Assembly: GCA_020634375.1 (NCBI GenBank)
Contig: JACKBX010000005.1
Coordinates: 124,001 to 188,000, forward strand
Direction of reading: 5' to 3'
From: Ardenticatenaceae bacterium
GTDB lineage: Bacteria; Chloroflexota; Anaerolineae; Promineifilales; Promineifilaceae
DNA length: 64,000 bases
How positions within the stretch are numbered: position 1 is the stretch's first letter; every line of letters begins with the position of its first letter. The position numbers and the translations under genes are program-made. Shown here piece by piece: positions 17,007 through 25,995 of this stretch. The notes beneath the pieces are model-generated. The model saw nothing but the letters and a program-made list of their open reading frames with translations. It did no database searches and had not been told where the DNA came from.

Positions 17007-17888
17007 ATGGAAGAGCAACTACTCGCCTTTCTTGATTTCCTGAAAACAGAATACAACTATTCCCACAATACGATTGCCGCCTACAAAAATGATCTCAACC
17101 AATTTTTGAAATTCCTCAAACGCAATCATCGATCGGTTAAGCACTGGACAGATGCGACTGCTGATGTTGTTGAATCCTACGTTCAGTTTATGGGCGAAAA
17201 ATCTTATGCGTCGTCTTCGGTAGCAAGGAAAGTGGCGGCTGTTAAATCTTTTTTCAATTATCTGGTCTCAGAAAATATCACCAGTGAAAACCCCACAACT
17301 GAAATTGAATCACCCAAGGTGGAAAAACGGCTTCCGAAACCGCTATCATCGGATGATGTAGAACGGCTGTTAAACGCCCCCACACATAAAAAGAGCGCCA
17401 AAAATTTACGTGACAGTGCGCTGCTAACTACCCTGTATGCCACCGGAATGCGTGTAACCGAAGTCGTTTCGTTACAATTATCAGACGTAGACTTGGAAAA
17501 TGAGGTGCTTCACTGCCCTAGCAAAGATGAGCAGAAACGAGAGCTGCCGTTTGACCAAGCAACACACAGCATCTTATTAGAATATTTGGAAAACGGCCGT
17601 CCCCATCTCCTCAAAAACAAAGACGAGCAAGCTCTATTTCTCAACCATCGTGGGCAGCAGCTTACTCGCCAGGGCCTGTGGCTCATCATCAAAGCGTATG
17701 CCAAAGAGGCCAACCTGAGCGTCTCCGTAACCCCTCACACACTGCGGCACAGCTTTGCCGCACACAAATTGGCGCGTGGCACAGACCTGCAAGAAGTGCA
17801 GCATCTTCTCGGCCACGCCAATATCTCCACCACCCAAATTTATACCCAACTAGAAAAAAATGCAGAGGAAGGAGATGACGAATCGTAA
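17007..17888 (+). CDS. Tyrosine recombinase XerC/XerD
   Basis: 293 residues, the normal length for chromosome-dimer-resolving Xer proteins. N-terminal SAM-like core-binding domain (about 1-90) and catalytic domain with all expected residues: R149 (ATGMRVTEV), K173, H244 and R247 (HTLRHS), H270 (LLGHANIS) and Y279 (YTQ). It cuts and rejoins dif sites during segregation. No att-like sites, phage genes or tRNA lie next to it, so a housekeeping role is more likely than integration. It is followed 41 bp later by purine nucleoside phosphorylase. Whether it is XerC or XerD cannot be decided. Confidence 0.88.
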   Translation: MEEQLLAFLDFLKTEYNYSHNTIAAYKNDLNQFLKFLKRNHRSVKHWTDATADVVESYVQFMGEKSYASSSVARKVAAVKSFFNYLVSENITSENPTTEIESPKVEKRLPKPLSSDDVERLLNAPTHKKSAKNLRDSALLTTLYATGMRVTEVVSLQLSDVDLENEVLHCPSKDEQKRELPFDQATHSILLEYLENGRPHLLKNKDEQALFLNHRGQQLTRQGLWLIIKAYAKEANLSVSVTPHTLRHSFAAHKLARGTDLQEVQHLLGHANISTTQIYTQLEKNAEEGDDES

Positions 17889-17929
17889 ACTCACGATTTG
17901 CCATTTTCCCAGCATAAAGGATTATTCGT

Positions 17930-18775
17930 ATGAGTGAGTTTATCACGCCTGTTCAGGTTGCAGAAGCAACGGCCGTTGTGCGCAGCCTCACAGACAAAAC
18001 CCCCACGATCGCACTGGTACTTGGATCAGGATTAAGCAGTTTGGCCGATGGCTTGACCCATGCCGACATTATATCCAGCGCAAACATCCCCCATTGGCCT
18101 GCCTCCACCGTTTCTGGACATAAAGGTCGCCTGATCATTGGCGAATTAGAAGACAAAGTCGTATTAGTGTTGCAAGGACGCTCCCATTACTATGAAGGGC
18201 TATCCATGAACCAGATTACACTGCCCGTACGTGTCATGGCTGGCTTGGGAATTCGCACACTCATCGTCACCAATGCGGCCGGGGGCATCAATGCCGATTT
18301 CACACCCGGCGACCTGATGCTGATCAAAGATCATTTAAACATGCTGGGCATGGCTGGACACAATCCGCTGCGCGGTCCCAACGATGACCATCTTGGGCCA
18401 CGCTTCCCGGACATGACCGAACCTTACAATGCCCATTTGCGCCAAATGGCTCATGCAACTGCCAATAAACTGGGCTTTCAAATGCAAGAAGGCGTTTATG
18501 CTTATGTGGCCGGCCCCAGCTATGAAACACCAGCAGAACTGCGATTTTTACGAATGGCCGGGGCAGATGCGGTTGGTATGTCTACTGTACCATCCGTGGT
18601 GGTCGCCCGTCATGCCGGGATGCAAGTATTAGGTATATCCACCATCACCAATATGGCCGTCCCTGACCCCGCTCCGGGCACAACACTAACCCATGACGAG
18701 GTTCTGGAAACGGGCAAGCGCGTCATCCCTCGCCTGACAAATCTTATTCACAGCGTTGTTCGCCAAATCAAATAG
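17930..18775 (+). CDS. punA: Purine nucleoside phosphorylase (trimeric, PNP/MTAP family)
   Basis: 281 residues. Phosphate loop VLGSGLSSLA (about 30-39), substrate segment VTNAAGGIN (about 114-122), GPSYETPAE (about 198-206) and VGMSTVPSVVVARH (about 220-233), all typical of the trimeric class. It cleaves guanosine or inosine-type nucleosides with phosphate, feeding purine salvage. It is downstream of the Xer gene on the same strand and followed directly by a hairpin. Confidence 0.93.
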   Translation: MSEFITPVQVAEATAVVRSLTDKTPTIALVLGSGLSSLADGLTHADIISSANIPHWPASTVSGHKGRLIIGELEDKVVLVLQGRSHYYEGLSMNQITLPVRVMAGLGIRTLIVTNAAGGINADFTPGDLMLIKDHLNMLGMAGHNPLRGPNDDHLGPRFPDMTEPYNAHLRQMAHATANKLGFQMQEGVYAYVAGPSYETPAELRFLRMAGADAVGMSTVPSVVVARHAGMQVLGISTITNMAVPDPAPGTTLTHDEVLETGKRVIPRLTNLIHSVVRQIK

Positions 18776-18820
18776 AGTGTAGAGATAAGGAGATAGACTC
18801 GTCTCTACACTCCCCTTATC
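18776..18820 (+). terminator. Inverted repeat after punA
   Basis: 10-bp perfect arms AGTGTAGAGA (18776-18785) and TCTCTACACT (18802-18811), with a second overlapping pair GATAAGG/CCTTATC. It begins right after the stop codon. AGAGATA-type words also build the arrays at 27811-27857 and 55720-55785. Confidence 0.6.
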
Positions 18821-18833
18821 TTTATCTGCATTT

Positions 18834-19604
18834 ATGGACAGATTTTACGTTTTCATCATCCACAACGACGTGTGGATTTATATTTTATGTGCGTTTGGTC
18901 TGTTCTGGTATGGCAGCGAGTTGTTTCGAGCACAGCGGATTTTGCGCCAAGCTATTTTTGGGCTGGAGCGTGAAACTGGCTCGCGGATGCGCAATAACGC
19001 AGTTGTTTTTTTGCTTATACTGGGAATGCTGGCGGGATTTGTGTTTTTTGTGAATGCTAGCATCGCGCCAACCCTACCGCCAGAATTATTGACGCCGCCG
19101 ACACCAACCCCTGATATTTTTGCAACGCCATTATCTTCACCAACACCGTTGAACACGGCCGTTCCCCCCACCCCAACCGGCGTCATCGCACCAACTGTTA
19201 CCCTGGCTGGCACGATTCCCCCTGTTGATGAAGACGCAACGGCCGTTCCTACTGAAACGGCCGTGCCCGAAGCCACTCCCACACCTTTCGTCGGCTGCCG
19301 CGTCAACCTCAACATCATCGAACCGGGTGATGGCAGCGTGGTCAGCGGCGTCATCTCCTTCACTGGCACAGCAAACACGCCCAACTTTGGCTACTACACA
19401 CTAGAAGCCAACGGCCCACAAACAAACGGCCAATGGGCCTCGCTGCTAGGTCGAGCCATTGACCAACCTGTCAATAATAGTTTTTTGGGGAATGCTGATT
19501 TAGGGGATTGGGCCTCAGGGCCGTATTTGGTGAGGCTAACGGCCGTTGACCAGGAAGGCAACACGACCGGCTCCTGCGTCATTCAAGTAACAATGAGCAA
19601 TTAG
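18834..19604 (+). CDS. Membrane-anchored Pro/Thr-stalk protein with Ig-like domain
   Basis: 256 residues of unknown function. Two N-terminal hydrophobic segments (about 7-25 and 56-76), then a stalk rich in P, T and A (about 82-152), then a compact beta-rich domain (about 153-256) with NIIEPGDGSVVSGVISF and a C-terminal VTMSN, as in bacterial Ig-like/carbohydrate-binding modules. It should display that domain outside the cell. Three ACGGCCGT copies encode TAV in or near the stalk and another lies in the domain. No close functional neighbour. Confidence 0.7.
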   Translation: MDRFYVFIIHNDVWIYILCAFGLFWYGSELFRAQRILRQAIFGLERETGSRMRNNAVVFLLILGMLAGFVFFVNASIAPTLPPELLTPPTPTPDIFATPLSSPTPLNTAVPPTPTGVIAPTVTLAGTIPPVDEDATAVPTETAVPEATPTPFVGCRVNLNIIEPGDGSVVSGVISFTGTANTPNFGYYTLEANGPQTNGQWASLLGRAIDQPVNNSFLGNADLGDWASGPYLVRLTAVDQEGNTTGSCVIQVTMSN

Positions 19605-19605
19605 C

Positions 19606-20166
19606 TTATTGACCATTGGCAATTTCATAGAAATCTAATTGCGTATTGCCGTACTTCCGCTGGTCATAGAGAGAGAGCGTTTCTAAGGGGAGTTCTTCGT
19701 ACTCTTTCGGGTCAATTTGTATGATGATGATACCGGTGGGTGTGAGGTAGGTTAACGGCCGTTCCCCCACCACCTTTAACACCTCAGCCCAAATCCCCTT
19801 ATACTGCGGCGGAGCGACGTAAATCACATCAAACTTTTGCGCTGGTTCTTGCTGCAAAAAGGCAAATGCATTCCTTTGCACCACTTTCGCCTGCGCTGCC
19901 AGCCCTGTATGCTGTAAGTTGTCTCTGATGGTGCGGATGGCAGGAACGGCCGTATCCACAAACAATACATGCTCCGCCCCCCGGCTTAATGCCTCAATGC
20001 CAACCTGCCCCGTGCCTGCAAACAAGTCCAGCCAACGTGTACCCTCCACATCACGGCCCAAAATATTAAACAGGTTCTCCTTCACACGATCCATAATTGG
20101 CCGTGTGGTATCACCCGGAACCTTCTTTAATTTGCGCCCTTTCGCTCGGCCGGCAATGACACGCAT
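19606..20166 (-). CDS. rsmD: 16S rRNA (guanine966-N2)-methyltransferase RsmD
   Basis: About 186 residues. Starts with the family signature MRVIAGRAKGRKL; SAM-binding motif LDLFAGTGQVGIEALSRGA (about 46-64). The catalytic motif IV reads VAPPQY instead of the usual DPPY/NPPY. It methylates 16S rRNA during small-subunit assembly. The true start is 20166; a longer frame reaching 20223 only translates the GTGAAACGT repeat array upstream. It is convergent with the stalk-protein gene. Confidence 0.85.
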   Translation of the reverse strand: MRVIAGRAKGRKLKKVPGDTTRPIMDRVKENLFNILGRDVEGTRWLDLFAGTGQVGIEALSRGAEHVLFVDTAVPAIRTIRDNLQHTGLAAQAKVVQRNAFAFLQQEPAQKFDVIYVAPPQYKGIWAEVLKVVGERPLTYLTPTGIIIIQIDPKEYEELPLETLSLYDQRKYGNTQLDFYEIANGQ

Positions 20167-20171
20167 ACAAG

Positions 20172-20236
20172 AAGCGTGAAACGTGAAACGTGAAACGTGA
20201 CAGAATAGTCCATCACGTTTCACGCTTCGCGTTTCA
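20172..20236. repeat. Inverted word array (GTGAAACGT / ACGTTTCAC)
   Basis: Four GTGAAACGT-type words, a short centre, then CACGTTTCACGCTTCGCG. Forms a strong hairpin between sucD and rsmD. The same words recur at 58093-58150 and 63528-63580. Confidence 0.88.
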
Positions 20237-20240
20237 TTTG

Positions 20241-21125
20241 TTACATACCCATGCGCTCCGCCACAATGCGGGCGATGTCGTCAGGATTATCTGCCACCGG
20301 AATACCAGCATCACGCAAAGCGGCAATCTTGCCTTCGGCCGTACCACTCTTGCCTTCAATGATAGCGCCAGCATGACCCATGCGCCGTCCAGGCGGTGCG
20401 GTACGCCCGGCAATAAAGGAAGTAACCGGCTTAGAAACATGCTCTTTGATGAACGCTGCCGCTTGCTCTTCCAGATTGCCGCCAATCTCGCCAATCATAA
20501 CAATGTGTTTCGTGTCCGGGTCAGCCTCGAACAACTTCAGCACATCAATAAAATCTGTGCCGTTGATAGGATCGCCGCCAATGCCTACGCAAGTGGTCTG
20601 CCCAATGCCCAAACGGGTCAGTGCGTCAATCACCTCGTAAGTCAGCGTGCCACTCTTGGAGACAACACCAACCGGCCCCGGCATAGCAATACTGCCAGGG
20701 ATGAAGCCCACTTTGCTCTGTCCCGGTGTTAGCAAGCCAGGGCAATTGGGGCCAAGCAAGCGGATGCCCTTAGCATCCAAATAGGCTCGCGCTCCAATCA
20801 TATCCATCACTGGAATGTACTCGGTGAGGCAAACGATGAGATCGACGCCAGCATCGGCTGCTTCATAAATAGCGTCCACCGCAAAGCGAGCGGGAACGAT
20901 AATCATGGAGGTGTTGGCTCCGGTTTCGTCAACGGCTTCGGCGATAGTGTCGAAAACCGGCACTTCTTGCCCATCTGCCTCAAAAACTTGGCCTCCTTTT
21001 CCAGGGGTCACGCCAGCTACCACATTGGTTCCGTATTCCATCATTTGCGCGGTGTGGAAGCTGCCTTCACGCCCAGTAATACCGGAAACGACAAGTCGTG
21101 TATTTTTGTCAATGAGAATGCTCAT
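20241..21125 (-). CDS. sucD: Succinyl-CoA synthetase subunit alpha
   Basis: 294 residues, standard length. N-terminal CoA-binding Rossmann domain with VVSGITGREGSFHT (about 9-22); the phosphorylated active-site His lies in RRMGHAGAI (about 245-253). With SucC it makes succinate and NTP from succinyl-CoA in the TCA cycle. The start is 1 bp after the sucC stop; GGAGG in the end of sucC serves as ribosome-binding site. No ACGGCCGT copy in the gene. Confidence 0.96.
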   Translation of the reverse strand: MSILIDKNTRLVVSGITGREGSFHTAQMMEYGTNVVAGVTPGKGGQVFEADGQEVPVFDTIAEAVDETGANTSMIIVPARFAVDAIYEAADAGVDLIVCLTEYIPVMDMIGARAYLDAKGIRLLGPNCPGLLTPGQSKVGFIPGSIAMPGPVGVVSKSGTLTYEVIDALTRLGIGQTTCVGIGGDPINGTDFIDVLKLFEADPDTKHIVMIGEIGGNLEEQAAAFIKEHVSKPVTSFIAGRTAPPGRRMGHAGAIIEGKSGTAEGKIAALRDAGIPVADNPDDIARIVAERMGM

Positions 21126-21126
21126 G

Positions 21127-22272
21127 TTATTTGGCCTCCTTTGTCAGGGCGACAGCTTTTTGTGCAGCATCGGAGAGGGTAACGGCCGTTTCCATCTCTG
21201 CATCCGCCAAAATAGCCATCCCCTCAGCAGCATTCGTGCCTGCCAGGCGCACAACAAATGGAATATCTGTCTTGACCTGTTCTAAGGCAGCAATAATCCC
21301 CTTTGCCACCTCATCACCACGAGTAATGCCACCAAAGATATTGATCAACACCGCTTCCACATTCTCATCTGACAAAATAAGGCGCAGTGCTGTTGCCACC
21401 TGCTCCGCCTTCGCGCCGCCGCCAATATCCAGGAAATTGGCCGGTGCGCCGCCAAAGAGCTTGGTCACATCCATTGTCGTCATCGCCAGGCCAGCGCCAT
21501 TAACCATACAACCAATATTGCCATCCAGCTTAATAAAATTGATGCCTGCTTCACGAGCTTTCTGCTCTGCTTCCGGTTCTTCGCTTGTATCGCGCATCTC
21601 CACAATGGCAGGCAGCCGGAATAGACTGTTATCATCAATAGACATCTTGCCATCTACCGCCATCAGCTTGCCTTCGCCCGTAATAACCAACGGGTTAATT
21701 TCGGTTAGAGAGGCATCGTTGGCCTTGAAACAGCTATAAAGACTGCTTGTGATTTTGTGGAAATCTCGCCAAAGCTCACGAGGCAATCCCATTTTCCCGG
21801 CGATATAGTTAGATTGGTAGCCCTTTACACCCAAAAATGGGTCTACATGGACTTTGATGATCTTCTCTGGGGTTTCTTCGGCAACTTGCTCGATGTCCAT
21901 ACCACCAGCCGCAGAAGCCATGATCATGGGGCGACGTTTGGCGCGATCAATAAGGACAGCCAGGTAAATTTCCTGGTCTATGCCGCCAGGGGCAAGTTCA
22001 TCTACCAAAACTTGGTGAACGGTAAGCCCTTTAATATCCATGCCCAAGATTTGGTGGGCTGCTGCCGCTGCCTCTTCAGGGCTGTGTGCCAGTTTGACAC
22101 CGCCAGCCTTACCGCGCCCGCCAGTATGCACCTGAGCTTTGACAACAACGTGACCACCCAAATCGGCAGCAATTTGACGAGCTTCTTCTTCGCTTCGCGC
22201 CACTTCGCCATTGGGAATGGGCACGCCATGTTCGGCAAAGAGTCGTTTTGCCTGATATTCGTGCAGATTCAC
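21127..22272 (-). CDS. sucC: Succinyl-CoA synthetase subunit beta (ADP/GDP-forming)
   Basis: 381 residues from a GTG start. The family start VNLHEYQAKRLFAEHG and GGRGKAGGVK (about 45-54) mark the ATP-grasp domain; GGAPANFLDIGGGA lies near residue 265. I chose GTG at 22272 because AAAGGAG is 6 bp upstream; the longer frame from an ATG at 22380 has no support. First gene of the sucCD operon. Confidence 0.95.
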   Translation of the reverse strand: MNLHEYQAKRLFAEHGVPIPNGEVARSEEEARQIAADLGGHVVVKAQVHTGGRGKAGGVKLAHSPEEAAAAAHQILGMDIKGLTVHQVLVDELAPGGIDQEIYLAVLIDRAKRRPMIMASAAGGMDIEQVAEETPEKIIKVHVDPFLGVKGYQSNYIAGKMGLPRELWRDFHKITSSLYSCFKANDASLTEINPLVITGEGKLMAVDGKMSIDDNSLFRLPAIVEMRDTSEEPEAEQKAREAGINFIKLDGNIGCMVNGAGLAMTTMDVTKLFGGAPANFLDIGGGAKAEQVATALRLILSDENVEAVLINIFGGITRGDEVAKGIIAALEQVKTDIPFVVRLAGTNAAEGMAILADAEMETAVTLSDAAQKAVALTKEAK

Positions 22273-22590
22273 AGATAACTCCTTTATAACAGTGGGATGG
22301 CCCATGTATCCAGCAACTGATCTGGATACAAAAGGCTGATTACAAACAAATAGAAAGGCGAACAGGGTTCGCCTCAACAAAACAGGACTATAAAAGTGCG
22401 TGAAAATTATAACACGCTCACCTACGAGGGGCGAACAAAGTTAGGTTTCCCTGAATGCAGAATTGCTGGTTGTTTGCAAGAGCAAATCTTTTCGACCTGT
22501 AGCAAATTTGTCACCTTGACAGGGCACATGAAAAACGTGAATAATCTTCTATAGAGTGTGATATTGGGGCTTTGTGGAGAGATTTGACTT
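22273..22590. other. 318-bp region between divergent sucC and a membrane-protein gene
   Basis: Contains two perfect hairpins on the sucC side: TGTATCCAG/CTGGATACA (22305-22330) and AGGCGAAC/GTTCGCCT (22356-22374). ATTATA at 22406-22411 is a TATAAT on the minus strand and may be the sucC -10. Nothing coding is seen. Confidence 0.6.
22516..22545 (+). promoter_or_regulatory. Candidate promoter for the 22591 gene
   Basis: TTGACA at 22516-22521 and AATAAT at 22540-22545 with an 18-bp spacer. Confidence 0.5.
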
Positions 22591-23196
22591 ATGGATATAA
22601 AAGAAAAGCCTATCATATCTATGCCGCTTCCGACCACTGCTGAAATTGATCAACTTGTTTCTGAAAGGAAGTTATTACGCATTTTGCACCCGGAGGTGCA
22701 AATGCAAGTGCGGCACATGCTAGATGAAAAAGCGGAGTCGCGTCAATATGTCATCGAAAATGGTGAACAATTGTACCTTTCTTTTGAACATGTAGAGGAT
22801 TCGCAGCAACGCAATTATTTTTATCGCCTGATTCAACGGTATCAATCTGGGGAACGGGTAAGTTTAAGGGCGCTTCCGCCTGCTTTGCAGCAGCTATTAC
22901 AGCCGGAATTAACACGATTCGGATACACTGTTGGCGCCATGCTTGTCGGCGCTGTTGCCGGTATTGGCATTGGCATTTTGGCAATGGCTGCGACTATTTT
23001 GGTAACAAATGTGGTTGAATGGGTCACGGGGTACGCCACTACGAAGTTTGCAGGTATGGAGGTTACGGCCGTTACCTTTGTTGTTTTTAGTATTGTCGGC
23101 TGGGTTGCCATTGGAATTCTAGCCTGGAACAAGCCATATCTCTGGGGGAATTTTAGCAAAAGCGCTGCGACTATCCGGCGAAAATTGTTCCGGTAG
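22591..23196 (+). CDS. Hypothetical membrane protein
   Basis: 201 residues. The first 105 residues look soluble and helical (several EVQMQVRHML-like stretches). Two hydrophobic helices follow: about 112-140, rich in Gly and Ala (GAVAGIGIGILAMAATI), and about 160-185 (VVFSIVGWVAIGILAW). The tail is basic. I do not recognise the family. It has its own promoter and a strong terminator, so it is a stand-alone unit. Confidence 0.7.
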   Translation: MDIKEKPIISMPLPTTAEIDQLVSERKLLRILHPEVQMQVRHMLDEKAESRQYVIENGEQLYLSFEHVEDSQQRNYFYRLIQRYQSGERVSLRALPPALQQLLQPELTRFGYTVGAMLVGAVAGIGIGILAMAATILVTNVVEWVTGYATTKFAGMEVTAVTFVVFSIVGWVAIGILAWNKPYLWGNFSKSAATIRRKLFR

Positions 23197-23200
23197 AATA

Positions 23201-23237
23201 AAAAAAAGGCCAGGGTACAAAACACTCTGGCCTTTTT
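23201..23237. terminator. Bidirectional intrinsic terminator
   Basis: GGCCAGGGT and ACTCTGGCC form a stem of about nine pairs flanked by A-run on the left and T-run on the right, so it can end transcription of both convergent genes. Confidence 0.9.
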
Positions 23238-23260
23238 ATTTTGAGTTTATTACGTGCCGT

Positions 23261-24616
23261 TTACTGTGTACCGTCGCTTCCACTCTCAGCAGGCAGTGTA
23301 GCAGGTACGGCCGTTGGCTGTGCCAAGAATTTCGGGTCAAGCAGCGGCTGTGTGGGAATGCGATTCCGCCAATTTTCCATGAGCTGCACACCGCTTTCCA
23401 TCTGAGCATCAATCAAATCACTGACCAATTGATTTTTCTCCTGATCCAAAGTCGTCTGCGGCAGTTCACGTACTTCGCGCCCGCTTACCTGAATAAGATA
23501 ATAACGAGCCGGGTCTATATCATCACGCACAATCACGTCACTGGTTTCACCAATGGGCAAAGAGAAGGCGGCATCGGCAACGGCCGTTCCGTACAAATCC
23601 CCCAGGTCAGTCTGCGTGCGCCAAAGGTTCTCATTCGCCGAAGCGCCGGGAAAAGCAGGCGCTTCAGCATCCGCAGGTGTGCTTTTAACAATGTTCCACA
23701 CTGTTAAATAGCCATCTTCCGCCTCTGCCATCATCGCCAACGCTTCATTGGCATCAGCCTCCGTATCGAAACCCAGGAGGTAAACACTGGCGTGTTCAGC
23801 TTCCGTGAGTATCCCATTTTCTTCAGCCAGCGCATCAGCCAGGCGCTCGTAGTAAATTTGGGTGCGTACCACTTCATGGTAAGTCGCCTCATCCACTCCA
23901 TAATCTTTGAAACTGCCAATTAATTCACCAATGAGATCATTGTAGGCCTCTTCGGTAACAGGTGTGGATGTGGGACGGGGGGTGGCAGTTGGGCCAGCAG
24001 TTTCAGTTGGAAGGGGAACGGCCGTTGGCACAACATCCGTAATCACCGGCGTGGGAATAGGCGTCAGAGAAGGGGTCGGGACGGGTGCTTCCGTAGCTGT
24101 AGGCACAGGCGTCGGCAACCCACCGCCATAATAGCCAAACAACTCCCCAATTGTCTCGTCCACGTCCGCATCCGTTACCGTAATACCTCTAGCTTCGGCT
24201 GCCTGACGCACAATTTGTTCCTGAACCATCAGATCCAACGTATTTTGCGCCAACGCTTCAGAGTCCAACAACTCATTAATTGTCTGCCCCGCAAACTGTT
24301 GAATAATGCCTACGTTGCCCCCAAAGGCATCATATTGATTTTCCAAAAAAATGATGCGCTGCGCCCGTTCATAACGCACACGTTTTTGCCAATCTCGTAG
24401 TGTAATTGCCTCGCCATTTACTTCAGCCACAGGACGATTGGGGATAATGACCAACTCATTCACCAACCCAATCACAATTACCAAAATCAATAATCCAACA
24501 ACACCAAAAACGCCAATACGAACCTGGCGCATTTGTTCTTCGTGCTTCCGCTTGCGCAAAATCTCTTTACGCGACTCACGTTCTTCTACTGCTTTCTTCT
24601 CGTTCTTCTTGGCCAT
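23261..24616 (-). CDS. Membrane-anchored SurA/PrsA-like foldase
   Basis: About 451 residues. A charged N-terminus is followed by one membrane helix (about 33-55), then a SurA_N-like start (VAEVNGEAITLRDWQKR). A Pro/Thr-rich insert (about 165-225) splits the chaperone core; the later part (about 275-410) looks like a degenerate parvulin domain (HASVYLLGFDTEADANEAL, DAAFSLPIGETSDVI). It probably helps exported proteins fold on the outer face of the membrane. Start at 24616 (MAKKNEKK) rather than the upstream ATG at 24667. Divergent family members without catalytic residues are common, so isomerase activity is uncertain. Confidence 0.75.
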   Translation of the reverse strand: MAKKNEKKAVEERESRKEILRKRKHEEQMRQVRIGVFGVVGLLILVIVIGLVNELVIIPNRPVAEVNGEAITLRDWQKRVRYERAQRIIFLENQYDAFGGNVGIIQQFAGQTINELLDSEALAQNTLDLMVQEQIVRQAAEARGITVTDADVDETIGELFGYYGGGLPTPVPTATEAPVPTPSLTPIPTPVITDVVPTAVPLPTETAGPTATPRPTSTPVTEEAYNDLIGELIGSFKDYGVDEATYHEVVRTQIYYERLADALAEENGILTEAEHASVYLLGFDTEADANEALAMMAEAEDGYLTVWNIVKSTPADAEAPAFPGASANENLWRTQTDLGDLYGTAVADAAFSLPIGETSDVIVRDDIDPARYYLIQVSGREVRELPQTTLDQEKNQLVSDLIDAQMESGVQLMENWRNRIPTQPLLDPKFLAQPTAVPATLPAESGSDGTQ

Positions 24617-24739
24617 AACAAAACCACTCACAAGCCCAGGCCAAATGATTGCCCGGTCCTCATACAAAACAAACGCAGATTACAATAATCTGCGTTTACA
24701 CATATCCTCGTTGATCCTTGATTGCCTGATGCGCCCTGT

Positions 24740-24982
24740 TTACTCTGACACAAAGGGAAGTAACGCAATGTGACGGGCACGCTTAACTGCTACAGCAAGG
24801 GCACGTTGATGTTTAGCACAAGTGCCATTTTGCCGACGGGGACGAATACGGCCGTACTCATTAATATACCGCCCCAACATATCTGCTTGCTTGTAATCGA
24901 TCTCTTTCACATGATCCACGCAAAAAGCGCAAATCTTCCTTCTTCTACGAAACTTTCTTCTAGGTGCTGAACCTGCTGCCAT
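24740..24982 (-). CDS. rpsR: Ribosomal protein bS18
   Basis: 80 residues with the S18 core: RRRKICAFC, EIDYKQADMLGRYINEYGRI and a C-terminal KRARHIALLPFV. It binds the 30S platform with S6. GGAGG is upstream of the ATG. Last gene of rpsF-ssb-rpsR. Confidence 0.95.
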   Translation of the reverse strand: MAAGSAPRRKFRRRRKICAFCVDHVKEIDYKQADMLGRYINEYGRIRPRRQNGTCAKHQRALAVAVKRARHIALLPFVSE

Positions 24983-25053
24983 GCTTCAAAACCTCCACGC
25001 GCAAAGTATCGCGCTGCAAAATACAAGCCCTCGCTTGTCTAACTTTCAATCCT

Positions 25054-25404
25054 CTAAACGTTATCTGATAGCGCAATCATCGTCTGCGCCACAACTTCTG
25101 TCCGAAAATGTCTCCGTCCGGCGTGATCTTCCCAGCTACGAGTTTGTAGACGGCCCTCAATGTAAACTTGTTGACCGTTGCATAACTGTTGAGCACAAGT
25201 CTCTGCCAGGCTGCCCCAGGCTACTACATTAAACCAATCCGTTTCTTCCTGGTCTCCCCCATTTGGCGAAGACCAGGCATATGGAATAGCCACACTAAAC
25301 GAAGCAACAGCCTGACCGCCAGGCGCAAAACGCAGTTCCGGTTCGCCATCCAAACAGCCAATAATCATGACCTTGTTCAAACCCTTAGGCATGGATCGGC
25401 TCAT
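25054..25404 (-). CDS. ssb: Short single-stranded DNA-binding protein
   Basis: 116 residues, one OB-fold (LNKVMIIGCLDGEPELRF; TDWFNVVAWGSLAETC; YIEGRLQTRSWED). It stops right after the OB domain, so the disordered linker and the acidic DDDIPF-type tail that recruits partner proteins are absent. Encoded between rpsF and rpsR, the classic arrangement. A second, tailed Ssb elsewhere is likely if this one only serves a subset of functions. Confidence 0.9.
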   Translation of the reverse strand: MSRSMPKGLNKVMIIGCLDGEPELRFAPGGQAVASFSVAIPYAWSSPNGGDQEETDWFNVVAWGSLAETCAQQLCNGQQVYIEGRLQTRSWEDHAGRRHFRTEVVAQTMIALSDNV

Positions 25405-25423
25405 TGGATAGGCTCACCAAAAA

Positions 25424-25717
25424 CTAGCTCTCTTTACGCACAAACATATAACGCAAAACATCTTCAGTGTATTGCAAATTGCGCTCAATTTCCGCAATGC
25501 GCTCTGGCGCAACCTGGGCTTCATAATACGCATAAAAGCCACGATTGAACTTTCTGATCGCATACGCCATCTGCCGCATACCCCAATGGTCTGCTTGCAG
25601 ACTGCTAGCTTCAGCCCCATCGGGCGCAATCCAACCCTGAATACGCTCAAGCAAGCTATCGCGTGCTTCATCCTCTAATTCAGGTTGTAAAATAATAATG
25701 ATTTCGTAATCTCGCAC
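25424..25717 (-). CDS. rpsF: Ribosomal protein bS6
   Basis: 97 residues with the S6 pattern: RDYEIIIILQPELEDEA at the start, GMRQMAYAIRKFNRGFYAYY in the middle. Starts with GTG, GGAGG 10 bp upstream. First gene of the operon. The leader (25718 to about 25860, minus strand) contains an inverted repeat CGGCA/TGCCG that could serve S6:S18 autoregulation, which is known for other bacteria but not provable here. Confidence 0.94.
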   Translation of the reverse strand: MRDYEIIIILQPELEDEARDSLLERIQGWIAPDGAEASSLQADHWGMRQMAYAIRKFNRGFYAYYEAQVAPERIAEIERNLQYTEDVLRYMFVRKES

Positions 25718-25995
25718 GTTGCATTAACCTCCTTTCCTTGGAATGACTCTAGCGAGTTGTTGCCCCCACTTATTGATAGATGACGGCACTGGAGCATGTC
25801 ACCTGCCGCAATGAGGGCGGAAAGCAGCAACTAAACAGTATTGAATTTTTATAGTGCTGCGCAACAGCCCAAAATCATACCATAATTCTCAGCTCAGACA
25901 AGGGCATTTCATGAGCTTTTTTGACGCGGGTATCAGGCCAGTATAATATCGTCGACTTGTGGTTCATTACCGGCCACGCAAATTGGTAAAATTAT

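Noticed and set aside
17007..17888. Xer protein as a phage or island integrase
   Set aside because: Length and motifs match housekeeping Xer; no att-like sites, phage genes or tRNA nearby.
20167..20223. N-terminal extension of RsmD
   Set aside because: Encoded by the GTGAAACGT array; the family starts at MRVIAGRAKGRK.
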